DNA of 64,000 bases from Clostridium aestuarii (GCF_026735135.1 NZ_JAPQER010000001.1:69500-133499); one strand, 5' to 3'. Numbered from the stretch's first letter, positions 28,520 through 38,828 are shown. Numbers and translations: made by a program. The notes: generated by a model not told the origin, from the letters alone.

Positions 28520-28696
28520 TTATGAATAATCCTCCCTCTTTTCTCTCATACTATTAATAAATTCTTCTAAAACTATATCCCCATACTTCTCTCTTAAAAT
28601 ATCAACTACAATTCTAGCCTTCCTTTTCTCTAGTTCCTTCAAATTTTCTTCTCCCTCAGGATAATTAACCTCAACTGAAATATCTCTTTTGCCCAT
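28520..28696 (-). CDS. Small charged protein, 58 residues
   Basis: ATG at 28694-28696 with GGTGA nine bases upstream; stop TAA at 28520-28522. The product is MGKRDISVEVNYPEGEENLK followed by a basic/acidic helix (KRKARIVVDILREKYGD) and ends REKREDYS. Codon use and ribosome-binding site look genuine. Small proteins of this kind commonly accompany serine-recombinase elements in clostridia and may be recombination or regulatory accessories, though this is inferred from location only. Confidence 0.65.
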   Translation of the reverse strand: MGKRDISVEVNYPEGEENLKELEKRKARIVVDILREKYGDIVLEEFINSMREKREDYS

Positions 28697-28774
28697 AAAA
28701 TCACCATTTAAAATATTATTCCACTATATACTATTCTATTAAATAAATTCTGTTACAAAAACTTTTAAAACAAT

Positions 28775-28808
28775 AAAAAACACCTACCTTTAACTGGTAG
28801 ATGTGTTT
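28775..28808 (-). terminator. Terminator after the Rpn-type gene
   Basis: Minus strand: stem ACACATCTACC / GGTAGGTGTTTT with a short loop, ending in a T run; 39 bases past the stop at 28847. Confidence 0.75.
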
Positions 28809-28846
28809 CAAAAAATAATTTTTCTTTATATTTCATGTTATATTCA

Positions 28847-29686
28847 TTAATGCTTCAAACTTTTAACTATTTCTATACTTAACCCTGTTTTTGTTGCTAT
28901 AGTCTCTATATCTAATAGATCAAGTAGATTTTTTGCTATTTCTATGGCTTTTTTATTTTCCCCTTCTTCAATAGCACTACTTATCATATTAGCTCTTTCA
29001 TGTAATGATTTTTCTCTTGCTTTATAGATTTCTATTGTCTTTTTATCACTGCTTAAATATTCAAGTCTCTCCTCAGCTCTTTTTATATCTGTATCCAATT
29101 CCATCAACTCCTTTAATTTTTCCTCTGAAATGTCTTTATTAAAGAAAGTCAACCATCTTTGAAGTCTATCCTCTTTTAAATTTTTTTCTTCTAACTTATT
29201 AAATTTAGGTAACTCTACAAAATGGATTTCTACTAAATCTGTAAGCATATAGTCTTTTGATTCATCTTCCCAAAGATGAAATTTAGTATGAAATTTATCT
29301 AAATTTATATAATCAAAATCTAGTATGTTTATAGTTATTACCTTCTTAAGCTTTTTATAATCCTCGCCCTTAGCTATTTTTTCATTAAACAACTTACCCC
29401 AATAGAATAATGTCCTTTTATCCATATTATGTTGATTTGTGAGCTGTACTTCTATATCAATTTGTGTTCCATCTTCTGTTTTTGCTCTTACATCAAGTAT
29501 TGCAGTTTTATCATTTATAAGTTCTCTAGTTAATTCCTTATTATCTACTATTTCTAATGTAACAAGTCTTTCTCTATCTTTTCTATCTAAAACTGCATTT
29601 AAGAATGCAACCAAATTATCTTTTACTTCATTTTCGCCAAAAAGTTTCTTAAAGATATAGTCATTTAATGGTTTTAACCTCTTCAT
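28847..29686 (-). CDS. Rpn-family PD-(D/E)XK nuclease (putative transposase type)
   Basis: A 279-residue protein of the Rpn/PDDEXK-transposase family. It opens KRLKPLNDYIFKKLFGENE, and the nuclease core AILDVRAKTEDGTQIDIEVQ near residues 61-80 contains the D...ExQ catalytic pattern. Family motifs RTLFYWGKLF and LTDLVEIHFVELPK follow, and the C-terminal LSIEIVKSLK is typical. The ATG at 29684-29686 is preferred because GGGGTGA sits just before it; the upstream GTG lies within that site. Rpn proteins act as recombination-promoting DNA endonucleases. The gene diverges from the integrase gene and has its own terminator. Confidence 0.88.
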   Translation of the reverse strand: MKRLKPLNDYIFKKLFGENEVKDNLVAFLNAVLDRKDRERLVTLEIVDNKELTRELINDKTAILDVRAKTEDGTQIDIEVQLTNQHNMDKRTLFYWGKLFNEKIAKGEDYKKLKKVITINILDFDYINLDKFHTKFHLWEDESKDYMLTDLVEIHFVELPKFNKLEEKNLKEDRLQRWLTFFNKDISEEKLKELMELDTDIKRAEERLEYLSSDKKTIEIYKAREKSLHERANMISSAIEEGENKKAIEIAKNLLDLLDIETIATKTGLSIEIVKSLKH

Positions 29687-29855
29687 ATAAATCACCCCTT
29701 CTTACTTATATTATAACTTAAACTACACTTATTTAAAACTTTTGAAAGTAATTATTCATAGGAAAAGACTATATGAGTTTCTTTTAAAAAACCTTCTTTT
29801 AAATTCCACCCTAACATAAAATTTATTATAGAACTTCACTATGGAGGTCATATTT

Positions 29856-31526
29856 ATGATTGCAGCAATATATGCTAGAAAATCTATTGAAACTGATAAA
29901 GGAGAATCTATAGAAAACCAAATACAGCTATGCAAAGAAATTGGTATTAAAGCTGGAGTTACAGAATTTTTATACTACAAGGATGAAGGGTTTAGCGGTG
30001 GAAATACTAATCGTCCTAAATTTAAGCAAATGATGAAGGATGCTAAATCCAAAGAATTTTCAATGCTTATTTGCTACAGACTAGATAGAATTTCTCGTAA
30101 TGTAGCTGACTTTTCTTCTACATTAGAAACACTTCAAAAATATAATATAGACTTTGTTTCTATTAAAGAACATTTTGATACATCAACTCCAATCGGTCGT
30201 GCAATGGTGTATATTGCTTCAGTTTTTGCACAGCTTGAACGTGAAACCATTGCTGAAAGAGTTAGCGATAATATGCTTGAACTTGCCAAAACTGGACGTT
30301 GGCTTGGTGGTACTACTCCCCTTGGTTTTAAATCGGAAGCTATTAATTATACAGATATAAATGGTAAAAATAAACGAATGTTTAAATTAATTATAGTGCC
30401 AGATGAAATTAAAATTGTTAAGCTGATCTTCAATTTATATGTAGAGAAAAAAGGGTTTCCTTCTGTTGCCCACTATCTATGCACTCATCACTACAAAGGA
30501 AAAAATGGTGGAGAATTTTCACAGGGTACTGTTGAACAAATTATAAAAAATCCTGTTTATACCTATGCAGACAAACGAATTTATGATTATTTTAAAAATA
30601 AAGGAGCAATAGTTTGTGGAGAATTTAATGGTAAACATGGTGTGATAACCTATAACAAAAGAAAAAAAGGCAAAAAAGAAAACCCTATTAATGAATGGAT
30701 TATTGCTGCCAGCCAGCATAAAGGTGTTATACCTAGCGACATATGGATTAAGTGTCAAAATATCAATACTCTTAACACTCAAAAATCCTCGCCTAGAAGT
30801 GCTACAGGTAAAAAGTTTCTTTTATCTGGTCTTTTAGTTTGTGGTGAATGTGGAAGTGGAATGAGTTCCTGGAGCAGAAATAATCCTAAGAGCGGTAAAT
30901 ATGAAAGATATTATAGATGTAATTTAAAAAACAGAGCTTCTACTAGATGTAGTAGTAAAATGCTAAATGCAGATATAGCTGAAGATTTAGTTTTATCAAA
31001 TATAAAAGGCATTACTGTAGAACAGCTTATAGATGCTTACGATAAAATAGTATCAGGTGAAAAAAGTAGAGGTAACTTAATTAAAGAAGAACAGCTTAAA
31101 CTTGAATCTCAAATAGAAACTAACACTAAAATGATTCAAAGCTTAATAAGAAAGTTAGCTCTTCTTGATGATGATCCTATCATTATTTCAGAGTTTCAAA
31201 AGGAAATTAATAATTTAAATATACAAAACTCTTCTTTACAAAAAGAACTATTTTCCTTAAAAAATATTCTTAACACTAAAGCTTCTAAATTAGATTATAT
31301 TGATAAAATTAGTGATAACTTAGAAAACTTTAAAAAGCTTTTTGATTCCACCTGTGATATAGAGAAAAAACGTTCCTATCTTTTAGAAATTGTTAATTAT
31401 ATTGTGTGGAATAGTAAAAACAGAACACTACAAGTTAATTTATTTAATTCTACCTCCTCTACTCCAATCGGTGGGGTTAGAAGAAGGGAAAATAAAAACT
31501 TGTGTTTAGAAAATGTTTCCAGATAA
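29856..31526 (+). CDS. Large serine integrase of the element
   Basis: A 556-residue large serine recombinase. The resolvase domain has nucleophile Ser 10 in YARKSIETDKGES, the CYRLDRISRN motif and AQLERETIAERV. The recombinase domain covers about 160-300, and the zinc ribbon CGECGSGMSS...YYRCNLKN...C is near 330-365. A coiled coil (400-460) precedes the end. ATG 29856 is used because GGAGG lies 9 bases upstream. The last codons cross the attR arm and core, and the TAA stop (31524-31526) uses host bases. In the joined circle the frame runs 23 codons further. It is the enzyme best placed to integrate and excise this element. Confidence 0.93.
   Translation: MIAAIYARKSIETDKGESIENQIQLCKEIGIKAGVTEFLYYKDEGFSGGNTNRPKFKQMMKDAKSKEFSMLICYRLDRISRNVADFSSTLETLQKYNIDFVSIKEHFDTSTPIGRAMVYIASVFAQLERETIAERVSDNMLELAKTGRWLGGTTPLGFKSEAINYTDINGKNKRMFKLIIVPDEIKIVKLIFNLYVEKKGFPSVAHYLCTHHYKGKNGGEFSQGTVEQIIKNPVYTYADKRIYDYFKNKGAIVCGEFNGKHGVITYNKRKKGKKENPINEWIIAASQHKGVIPSDIWIKCQNINTLNTQKSSPRSATGKKFLLSGLLVCGECGSGMSSWSRNNPKSGKYERYYRCNLKNRASTRCSSKMLNADIAEDLVLSNIKGITVEQLIDAYDKIVSGEKSRGNLIKEEQLKLESQIETNTKMIQSLIRKLALLDDDPIIISEFQKEINNLNIQNSSLQKELFSLKNILNTKASKLDYIDKISDNLENFKKLFDSTCDIEKKRSYLLEIVNYIVWNSKNRTLQVNLFNSTSSTPIGGVRRRENKNLCLENVSR
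31499..31523. other. Right attachment junction (attR) of the element
   Basis: Element arm CTTGTGTTT...GTTTC (31499-31519) is followed by the core CAGA (31520-31523) and host sequence TAAAACC. In the joined form the centre reads GTTTC-CA-GAAAC, a short perfect dyad with CA in the middle, so CA is the likeliest crossover dinucleotide. Confidence 0.85.
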
Positions 31527-32316
31527 AACCATGCAGCAAGTTTTAAGTGGAAGCTGTGATATTGGATTCTGTGGACCTGAGCAAGTTATCTATATCTATA
31601 ATCAAAAACGTGAAGATCTTCCTATTCTATTTGCACAATTAACTCAAACAGATGGTTCTTTCTTAGTTGGTAGAACTAAGGAAGCTAATTTTAAATGGGA
31701 ATCTCTAAAAGGAAAAACTATTATAGGTGGAAGACCTGCTGGGATGCCTGAAATGTCTCTTGAATATGTTTTAAGAAATCACGGTTTGAAACCTAATGAA
31801 GATGTAACTATTATAACAAATCTGGCTTTTACTGCTACAGCTGGTGCTTTCAAAGCTGGAACTGGTGATTACGTTGCTCTTTTTGAGCCTACTGCCAGTA
31901 TGCTAGAAAAAGATCAATCTGGATACATTGTAAATTCTATAGGTGAAAGTGCGGGAACCATTCCTTACACTTGCTACTTTTCAACTAATTCTTACATGGA
32001 AAAAAATCCTGATGTAATTCAAAAATTTACAAACGCAATACACCGAGGACAAGTATGGGTACAAAATCATAGTGATGAAGAAGTAGCAAAATCCATTCAA
32101 TCCTTCTTCCCTGGTAGTGATATAAAAATATTATCAAATGTTATTAAAAATTATAAAAGTATAAATGCATTTGCTGTAAGTCCTGTTATGAATGAAGAAG
32201 ATCTTAATAGACTAATGGACATAATTCAATCTTATAAATCAGATTTAATTCCAGAAAGACCACCTTTTGATGAAATAGTTAACAATGATTATAGTGAAAA
32301 AACAGTTAAAGATTAA
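31522..32316 (+). pseudogene. SsuA/NMT1-type substrate-binding lipoprotein, 3' fragment
   Basis: Last 264 codons of the split lipoprotein: DKTMQQVLSGSCDIGFCGPE, GSFLVGRTKEANFKWESLKG, GGRPAGMPEMSLEYVLRNHG and YTCYFSTNSYMEKNPDVIQK, all typical of NMT1/SsuA-type binding proteins. The first codon GAT is half element, half host. An ATG at 31513 in the element arm is in frame (MFPDKTMQ) and overlaps the integrase stop, so a truncated, signal-less product could be made, but it would not be exported. Fused with codons 1-74 at 9595-9816 it gives a normal-length 338-residue protein, probably feeding the importer at 37125-38697. Confidence 0.9.
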
Positions 32317-32377
32317 CAATTAAGTTTTCACACTAATATATGTTTTTCTTACAAAAACTTAAATTTTGGAAACATTA

Positions 32378-32418
32378 AGAAAGCAACTATTTTTGCTAAT
32401 TAAAAATAGTTGCTTTCT
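32378..32418. terminator. Bidirectional terminator
   Basis: Perfect 17-bp stem AGAAAGCAACTATTTTT with its complement at 32402-32418 and a 7-nt loop, between convergent genes; it serves both strands. Confidence 0.9.
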
Positions 32419-32425
32419 CATTTAA

Positions 32426-35400
32426 TTATTGTTCTCCACTTGCTATTTCCTCTATAACATTTCTACATTTATTCTTATTTTGTTGTTGTTCTTTATCTAA
32501 ATTTTTATTAGCTACTGCAAGCATTAATTTGATTCTATTTATTTGATTTACTTCACTAGCACCTGGATCATAGTCTACAGCTACAATATTGGTATCTTTA
32601 TGTCTTCTTCTCAGCTCTTTTATAACCCCTTTACCGGTTACATGATTTGGTAGACATGCAAATGGCTGTACACATACTATATTTTTTACCCCATTTTTTA
32701 TTAATTCCACCATTTCACCAGTTAAAAACCACCCTTCACCAGTTTGATTTCCTATTGATAATATTGGTGCAGCTCCCTTTGCTATTTCTCTTATAGCTTC
32801 TGGTGAATCGAATTTTTTACTTTTTTCTAAAGCTTTCTTCATATCTTTTCTAAAATGTTCCATATACCAGATAGCAGCATCACTTATAAGCTTAGATTTT
32901 AAGTTTCCAGATAGATACTTATATTTAAAATCTTCATCATAAGCACAATACAAGAAAAAATCTATTAAATCAGGCACAACAGCTTCTGCTCCTTCGCTTT
33001 CAAGAACTCCTACAATATCATTATTCGCAGTAGGATGATATTTAACAAGAATTTCACCTACTACACCTACTCTAGGCTTTTTAATGTCTAAGACTTCAAG
33101 ATTATCAAACTCATCAACTATGGCATATATATACCTCTTAGCTAATTTATAATTACCTTCTCTTATAACTTCCTTACATCTCACAACCCACTTTTCATAT
33201 AAAAGATTTGTAGAACCTTTTATTTTTTCGTAAGGTCTAATCCTATACAACACTCTCATCAACAAATCTCCAAAAAGCATAGCAAGTAAAGATTTTTTGA
33301 CCATAGCATAAGTAGGCGTAAACCCGGGGTTACTTTCAAGACCAACATAATTTAATGAAATTACAGGAACTTTTTCAAAGCCTGCCTCTTTTAATGCTTT
33401 TCTAAGAAATCCTATATAATTGCTTGCTCTACACCCACCACCAGTTTGAGATATTACAACAGAAGTATTATTAATATCATATTTACCTGATTTTAGTGCT
33501 TCTATCATTTGTCCAATAACTATTATAGATGGATAACACGCATCATTATTTACATATTTAAGCCCTTCTTCAATAGCAGCTTTATCTACAGCTGGAAGCA
33601 CTTGAAAATTGTATCCTGATGAAGACAAGGCTTCCTGTACAAATTGAAAATGTATAGGTGCCATTTGTGGTGCTAAAATCGTGTGTTTCTCTCTCATTTC
33701 CTTTGTAAAAGGAATTTTCTCTATAGATTTATATTCGCCCTTAAATTTAATACCCTTTTTTTCTCTTTCTTCTATTGCAGCTTTTAAAGAACGTATTCTT
33801 ATTCTTACAGCACCAAGGTTGCTAACTTCATCTATTTTCACGAGAGTATATAACTTATTATGTGCTTTTAATATATCTTCAACTTGATCAGCAGTTACAG
33901 CATCCAAACCACATCCAAATGAATTTAATTGTATCAGTTCTAAGTTATCTTGATGTGATACAAACTCAGCTGCAGCATATAATCTTGAATGATACACCCA
34001 CTGATCCACAACTCTTAGAGGTCTTGTCACATTTCCTAAATGAGCAATAGAATCTTCTGTCAATACAGCCATATCATATTCAGTAATTAAATTGGCTATA
34101 CCATGATTTATCTCAGGATCAACATGGTACGGACGTCCTGCAAGAACTATTCCTTTTTTTCCAGTCCTTTTAAGATACTCTAATACTTCTTCTCCTTTTT
34201 TTCTTATATCATTTTTTAAATTTTCTCTTTCACTCCAAGCTCTATACACCGCATCATATACTTCATTTTTTGATAATCCAAATCCACTTAATTCTTCATA
34301 AAGCCTTTTTGCTAACCTTTTTTCATTATCCATAGGAAGAAATGGATTCATAAATTTAATGTTTTTATCTCTTAAAACATCCATATTATTCTTTATTGCT
34401 TCTGGATAAGAAGTAACTATAGGACAACTATAGTTATTATCTGCACCTTGTTCCTCTTTTTTATCAATTGGTATACACGGATAGAAAATAAAGTCTACAT
34501 CCTTATTTACTAGGTCCATTATATGTCCATGAACCAATTTTGCAGGATAGCACACCGATTCTGAAGGAATAGTTTCCATACCTAATTCAAATACTTCCTT
34601 TGAAGATCTTTTTGATATTTCTACTCTAAAACCCAACTCATTAAAAAAAGTAAACCAGAATGGATAATTTTCATACATATTAAGTACTCTAGGAATTCCT
34701 ACAGTTCCCCTCTTAGCTTCATCTTTATCAAGAGGATTATAGTTAAATATTCTATTATATTTGTACTCATAAAGATTTGGTATATCCTTTTTTTTATTTT
34801 CCTTATTAGCCCCTTTTTCGCATTTATTTCCTAAAACAAAAACTCCACCATCAGAAAATTGGTTAATAGTTAATAAACAATTATTGCCACATCCGCCACA
34901 CCTAGTCATTGATGTTTCTATTTTAAAATCACTTAATTTTTCTAATTGAAGAAGTTTAGTTTTATATCCTTCTTTAAATTTTCCCCTTGCAATTAGCGCA
35001 GCTCCAAATGCTCCCATTAATCCTGAAATATCTGGTCTCACAGCATGTCTTCCTGATACAAGTTCAAAACTTCTAAGTACAGCATCATTATAAAAAGTTC
35101 CCCCTTGAACAATAACCTTTTGTCCCATTTCTTCAGGGTTTCTTAATTTAATAACCTTATATAAAGCATTTTTTATCACCGAATAAGAAAGTCCTGCTGA
35201 AATATCTCCAACAGTAGCTCCTTCTTTTTGTGCTTGTTTAACTCTAGAATTCATAAACACAGTACATCTAGATCCTAAATCTATAGGCTCTTTTGAAGCA
35301 ATCGCAGCTTTTGCAAAATCTTCTACACTCATATTCAATGATTTTGCAAAAGTTTCTATAAATGAACCGCATCCTGAAGAGCACGCTTCATTAAGCATTA

Positions 35401-36715
35401 TACTATCTATAACCCCATCTTTAACCTTAATACATTTCATATCCTGTCCGCCAATATCTAAAATAAAATCAACACCAGGCATAAAAAATTCTGCTGCTTT
35501 ATAGTGAGCTATTGTTTCAATTTCTCCAATATCCATTTTCAATGCAGTCTTTATCAATCCTTCACCATAACCAGTAACCGCACTATTCATAATTTTAGCT
35601 TTTGGAGGTAATTCATTATAAATCTCCTTTAGTATTTCTATTGTGCGTGCTAATGGCTTTCCTTGGTTACTTCCATAATGTGAATATAAAATCAAACCTT
35701 CTTCACCTATTAAAACCGCTTTTGTAGTTGTAGAACCAGCATCTACACCTAAAAAACACTTTCCTTCATATTTTGATAATTCTTTTCTTTTAACTTTATA
35801 TTTTGAATGCCTTTCTTTAAAATTGCTCAGTTCCTTCTTGTCATGAAACAAAGCTCTCAATCTATTTACTTCGCGAGAGGCAGATTTTTTTAATTCAGGT
35901 AGCTTTTTATATAAAGATTTAAATAAAATCATATTCTCTTCTTTTGAGGCAAGAGCTGCTCCCATAGCTACAAACAATTGAGAATTCTCTGGGAATATAA
36001 TTTGTTCTTTCTTTAGTTTTAAAGTTTCACTAAATCTTTTTCTAAGTTCTGATAAAAAATATAATGGTCCTCCTAAAAAAGCTACATTGCCTCTAATAGG
36101 TTTACCACACGCAAGTCCACTTATTGTTTGATTAACCACTGCCTGAAAAATCGAAACAGCTATATCTTCTCTTGCTGCACCTTCATTTAAAAGCGGCTGT
36201 ATATCTGTTTTAGCAAAAACACCACATCGAGATGCAATAGGATAAATTGTCTTATATTTTTTAGCTAATTCATTTAATCCCCGAGCATCAGTTTGAAGCA
36301 ATACTGACATTTGGTCTATAAATGCACCAGTTCCACCAGCACAAGTTCCATTCATTCTTTGCTCTATATTCTCTTCAAAGTATGTGATTTTTGCATCTTC
36401 ACCTCCAAGTTCAATTGCAACATCAGTTTCAGGAATAATTGTCTCTACCGTCTTTGAAGATGCTATTACTTCTTGAATAAAAGCTATATTAAGCCATTTA
36501 GATACAGCAAGCCCACCTGAGCCTGTTACCATTATAGTAATGCTACAATCTTTAAATTGGGCATAAGCTTCTTCAAAAAGATTAAAAATAGTATTTTTAA
36601 TATCAGAAAAATGTCTTTTGTAAGTACCATATACTACTTTTTCTTTTTGGTCTAATGCAACTAATTTAACTGTTGTTGAACCTACATCTAATCCAAAATG
36701 TAATAAATTTCTCAT
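32426..36715 (-). CDS. Fused 2-hydroxyacyl-CoA dehydratase activase (BadF/BcrAD/HgdC type)
   Basis: A 1429-residue cytoplasmic protein. Two ASKHA ATPase modules of the BadF/BadG/BcrA/BcrD family come first: [16 protein letters not shown] near residue 5 and [17 protein letters not shown] near 325. Each is followed by the cluster-ligand type segment ([27 protein letters not shown]). A CGGCGNNC motif lies near 605, and the DUF2229-type C-terminal half contains [34 protein letters not shown] and [12 protein letters not shown]. Such proteins hydrolyse ATP to drive one-electron reduction of 2-hydroxyacyl-CoA dehydratases; this long form may combine activase and dehydratase-like parts. No separate dehydratase subunits lie nearby, so the target is unknown. 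ATG 36713-36715 follows GAGG by six bases. Confidence 0.88.
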   Translation of the reverse strand: MRNLLHFGLDVGSTTVKLVALDQKEKVVYGTYKRHFSDIKNTIFNLFEEAYAQFKDCSITIMVTGSGGLAVSKWLNIAFIQEVIASSKTVETIIPETDVAIELGGEDAKITYFEENIEQRMNGTCAGGTGAFIDQMSVLLQTDARGLNELAKKYKTIYPIASRCGVFAKTDIQPLLNEGAAREDIAVSIFQAVVNQTISGLACGKPIRGNVAFLGGPLYFLSELRKRFSETLKLKKEQIIFPENSQLFVAMGAALASKEENMILFKSLYKKLPELKKSASREVNRLRALFHDKKELSNFKERHSKYKVKRKELSKYEGKCFLGVDAGSTTTKAVLIGEEGLILYSHYGSNQGKPLARTIEILKEIYNELPPKAKIMNSAVTGYGEGLIKTALKMDIGEIETIAHYKAAEFFMPGVDFILDIGGQDMKCIKVKDGVIDSIMLNEACSSGCGSFIETFAKSLNMSVEDFAKAAIASKEPIDLGSRCTVFMNSRVKQAQKEGATVGDISAGLSYSVIKNALYKVIKLRNPEEMGQKVIVQGGTFYNDAVLRSFELVSGRHAVRPDISGLMGAFGAALIARGKFKEGYKTKLLQLEKLSDFKIETSMTRCGGCGNNCLLTINQFSDGGVFVLGNKCEKGANKENKKKDIPNLYEYKYNRIFNYNPLDKDEAKRGTVGIPRVLNMYENYPFWFTFFNELGFRVEISKRSSKEVFELGMETIPSESVCYPAKLVHGHIMDLVNKDVDFIFYPCIPIDKKEEQGADNNYSCPIVTSYPEAIKNNMDVLRDKNIKFMNPFLPMDNEKRLAKRLYEELSGFGLSKNEVYDAVYRAWSERENLKNDIRKKGEEVLEYLKRTGKKGIVLAGRPYHVDPEINHGIANLITEYDMAVLTEDSIAHLGNVTRPLRVVDQWVYHSRLYAAAEFVSHQDNLELIQLNSFGCGLDAVTADQVEDILKAHNKLYTLVKIDEVSNLGAVRIRIRSLKAAIEEREKKGIKFKGEYKSIEKIPFTKEMREKHTILAPQMAPIHFQFVQEALSSSGYNFQVLPAVDKAAIEEGLKYVNNDACYPSIIVIGQMIEALKSGKYDINNTSVVISQTGGGCRASNYIGFLRKALKEAGFEKVPVISLNYVGLESNPGFTPTYAMVKKSLLAMLFGDLLMRVLYRIRPYEKIKGSTNLLYEKWVVRCKEVIREGNYKLAKRYIYAIVDEFDNLEVLDIKKPRVGVVGEILVKYHPTANNDIVGVLESEGAEAVVPDLIDFFLYCAYDEDFKYKYLSGNLKSKLISDAAIWYMEHFRKDMKKALEKSKKFDSPEAIREIAKGAAPILSIGNQTGEGWFLTGEMVELIKNGVKNIVCVQPFACLPNHVTGKGVIKELRRRHKDTNIVAVDYDPGASEVNQINRIKLMLAVANKNLDKEQQQNKNKCRNVIEEIASGEQ

Positions 36716-37124
36716 ATTCATCCTCACACTTTTCTAAATTTTTTGTCTGATAATCTACCATAAGATTTATAGATAAATTTTTCAATTATGTTCTAACAAT
36801 CTTTATATTATGTAAATTATATCTATTAATTGATAATTTTACAATAATATTAGTTGAAATTTATAAATCCCTTTTTAAGCAAATAAGAATAATTACACTA
36901 TTAGTGTGTTTAATTTTTACACCTCAAATCGAACATGAAATAATTGTTAATTTTTTATGCAGATAATATAATTATAATATCATTTTTTATAAATACAACC
37001 CTAAGATAGTTTTTTAATAAAAAGTTTAAAAATATTTCATATTATTCCATTCTATATATTTATAAGTTTAACATTATTTTTTTTCATTCATATAATAAAT
37101 TATAATTCATTAGGAGTTGATGCT
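36716..37124. other. Divergent intergenic region
   Basis: 409 bases, no gene seen. It holds the promoters of the activase (minus) and of the ABC importer operon (plus). It is very AT-rich; no riboswitch or strong hairpin could be recognised. Confidence 0.5.
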
Positions 37125-37889
37125 ATGAACGAACTAAATATGTCCCACGTTTATATGAACTATCACACTCTAAAAGGTATAACAGAAGCATTAAAAGACA
37201 TCTCTTTCTCTGTGTATAATGGAGAATTTATAAGTATCGTAGGTCCATCTGGATGTGGAAAATCTACTATTTTAAATATAATTGCTGGACTTTTAGCTCC
37301 TTCTAGCGGAAATATATCAATTGATAATAGAAGTCTGAATGATTCATATTTAAAAATAGGCTATATGTTTCAAAAAGATCAATTATTTGAATGGCTTACA
37401 GTATGGAACAACGTGCTTTTAGGCTTAAGAATTCAGCATAAACTAACTGAAGAAAATAAAAACAAAGTAAAAAAGCTTTTAACAGATTACACACTTTGGG
37501 ATTTTAAAGATCATTACCCAAATCAATTATCAGGCGGAATGAGACAGAGAGTAGCTTTGATTAGAACTTTAGCTTTAAATCCTTCTGTTTTACTTTTGGA
37601 CGAACCTTTTTCAGCACTAGACTATCAGAGTAGGTTAAGTGCAAGCAATGAAATTTATAAAATTATAAAACTAGAAAACAAAACGGCTATTATGGTAACT
37701 CATGATATTTCTGAAGCAATCTCAATGTCTAATAGAATTTTAGTACTTTCTAAACGACCAGCAATTTTAAAAAAAGATATAACTATTAAATTTGATGAAA
37801 AATTTGATTCACCTTTAAAGCGTAGAGAAGCTCCTAAATTTAGGTTATATTTTAACGACATTTGGGAGGAGTTGGATATAAGTGAATAA
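37125..37889 (+). CDS. ABC importer ATPase, SsuB/TauB type
   Basis: A 254-residue ATPase of the nitrate/sulfonate/taurine/pyrimidine-precursor importer family. It has Walker A GPSGCGKST (about 44), a Q-loop in YMFQKDQLFEW, signature LSGGMRQRVA (about 136) and Walker B VLLLDEPFSALD (about 158), then the H-loop MVTHD. It powers uptake at the inner face of the membrane. Its stop overlaps the permease start by 8 bases, so the two are translationally coupled. The split lipoprotein gene 5 kb upstream is the natural binding-protein partner, which means the system is probably non-functional while the element is integrated. The ligand is not identifiable; thiamine precursor, sulfonate or similar. Confidence 0.92.
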   Translation: MNELNMSHVYMNYHTLKGITEALKDISFSVYNGEFISIVGPSGCGKSTILNIIAGLLAPSSGNISIDNRSLNDSYLKIGYMFQKDQLFEWLTVWNNVLLGLRIQHKLTEENKNKVKKLLTDYTLWDFKDHYPNQLSGGMRQRVALIRTLALNPSVLLLDEPFSALDYQSRLSASNEIYKIIKLENKTAIMVTHDISEAISMSNRILVLSKRPAILKKDITIKFDEKFDSPLKRREAPKFRLYFNDIWEELDISE

Positions 37890-38697
37890 CAACAGTATCA
37901 TTGAACATGAAAATTTTATAAAAAATATAAAAAAACAAAAAAGGAAAGTTATAATAACCAGATTGCTTATTCTTTTAGCCTTATTTTGTTTTTGGGAACT
38001 TGCAGGTACCCTTGGCTGGATAGATCCTTTCTTAACAAGCACTCCTTCAAGAATGTGGAAAAGCCTAGTTAAAATATACAATGAAGGAACCTTATTTAGA
38101 CATATTTTTATAACCTGCATTGAAACTATACTAGGTTTTTTATTGGGAACTATTTTTGGTACTTTTATAGCTGTACTTTTATGGTGGTCAGATTTTGCAT
38201 CAAAAGTTTTAGATCCCTATCTTGTAGTATTAAATGCTCTACCTAAAGTGGCTTTAGCTCCTATTATTATATTTTGGGTAGGTAATGGTATAAAAGCTAT
38301 AATTTTAATTGCCCTTTTAATTTCTATAGTCGTAACTATAATAAGTATCCTTAATGGATTTAAAGAAGTTAATAAAGACAAAATTAAACTTCTAAGAACT
38401 TTCGGTGCTAGTAAGAAACAAATTTTAAACCATCTTATAATCCCGTCATCTATCCCTACTATTATATCTTCTTTAAAAATTAACGTAGGTCTTTCTTGGG
38501 TAGGTGTTATTATGGGCGAATTTTTAGTTGCAAAAGAAGGTCTTGGATTTTTAATTATATTTGGCGGTCAGATTTCACAACTTGACATGGTAATGATGAG
38601 CATAATAATTCTTTCTGTATTAGCTTTTCTTATGTATGAAGGAGTTGCACTACTGGAAAAACATTTAACACAGAACTTTAATAATAAAAATCACTAA
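37882..38697 (+). CDS. ABC importer permease, SsuC/TauC type
   Basis: A 271-residue membrane protein with about six transmembrane helices. It opens with LLILLALFCFWELAGTLGWI, the typical first helix. The EAA-type cytoplasmic loop LLRTFGASKKQILNHLIIPS followed by SIPTIISSLKINVGLSW is the coupling site for the ATPase. Start GTG 37882 overlaps the end of the ATPase gene, with GGAGG 12 bases upstream. It forms the channel of the importer and the last gene of the two-gene operon, closed by a terminator at 38714-38750. Confidence 0.92.
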   Translation: MNNNSIIEHENFIKNIKKQKRKVIITRLLILLALFCFWELAGTLGWIDPFLTSTPSRMWKSLVKIYNEGTLFRHIFITCIETILGFLLGTIFGTFIAVLLWWSDFASKVLDPYLVVLNALPKVALAPIIIFWVGNGIKAIILIALLISIVVTIISILNGFKEVNKDKIKLLRTFGASKKQILNHLIIPSSIPTIISSLKINVGLSWVGVIMGEFLVAKEGLGFLIIFGGQISQLDMVMMSIIILSVLAFLMYEGVALLEKHLTQNFNNKNH

Positions 38698-38713
38698 ATT
38701 TTTAATTACAGCA

Positions 38714-38750
38714 AAAAATATCTTAACAAATACTTGTTAAGATATTTTTT
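38714..38750 (+). terminator. Terminator after the importer operon
   Basis: Stem AAAAATATCTTAACAA / TTGTTAAGATATTTTTT with a 4-nt loop. It lies next to the 3' end of the tRNA array and probably also ends that transcript on the minus strand. Confidence 0.85.
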
Positions 38751-38754
38751 CATT

Positions 38755-38828
38755 TGGAGGCGCCACCCAGATTTGAACTGGGGATAAAGGCTTTGCAGGC
38801 CTCTGCCTTACCACTTGGCTATAGCGCC
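38755..38828 (-). tRNA. tRNA-Cys (GCA), copy 2
   Basis: 74 nt including encoded CCA; acceptor GGCGCTA, anticodon loop CTGCAAA and T-arm GTTCAAATC. Identical in sequence to the copy at 38868-38941. Last gene of the tRNA operon. Confidence 0.96.

Larger units (their letters stand above)
9819..31523. mobile_element. 21.7-kb integrative element with serine integrase and defence-like cargo
   Basis: The element splits a lipoprotein gene whose two halves rejoin in frame across a 4-bp CAGA core. The right end carries a large serine integrase ending exactly at the junction; the left end carries the integrase's missing tail and a terminator. No conjugation, replication or capsid genes are visible, so it is probably mobilised by others or moves by excision only. 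Cargo in order: DUF6273 remnant, DUF262 protein, XRE regulator, 112-residue protein, TrlF-like ATPase, RecB-like nuclease, 47-residue ORF, two overlapping serine recombinases, a dyad and an RHH-like protein. Then come the Cap4-STAND NTPase with three unknown genes, a 58-residue ORF, an Rpn-type nuclease and the integrase. Confidence 0.9.
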
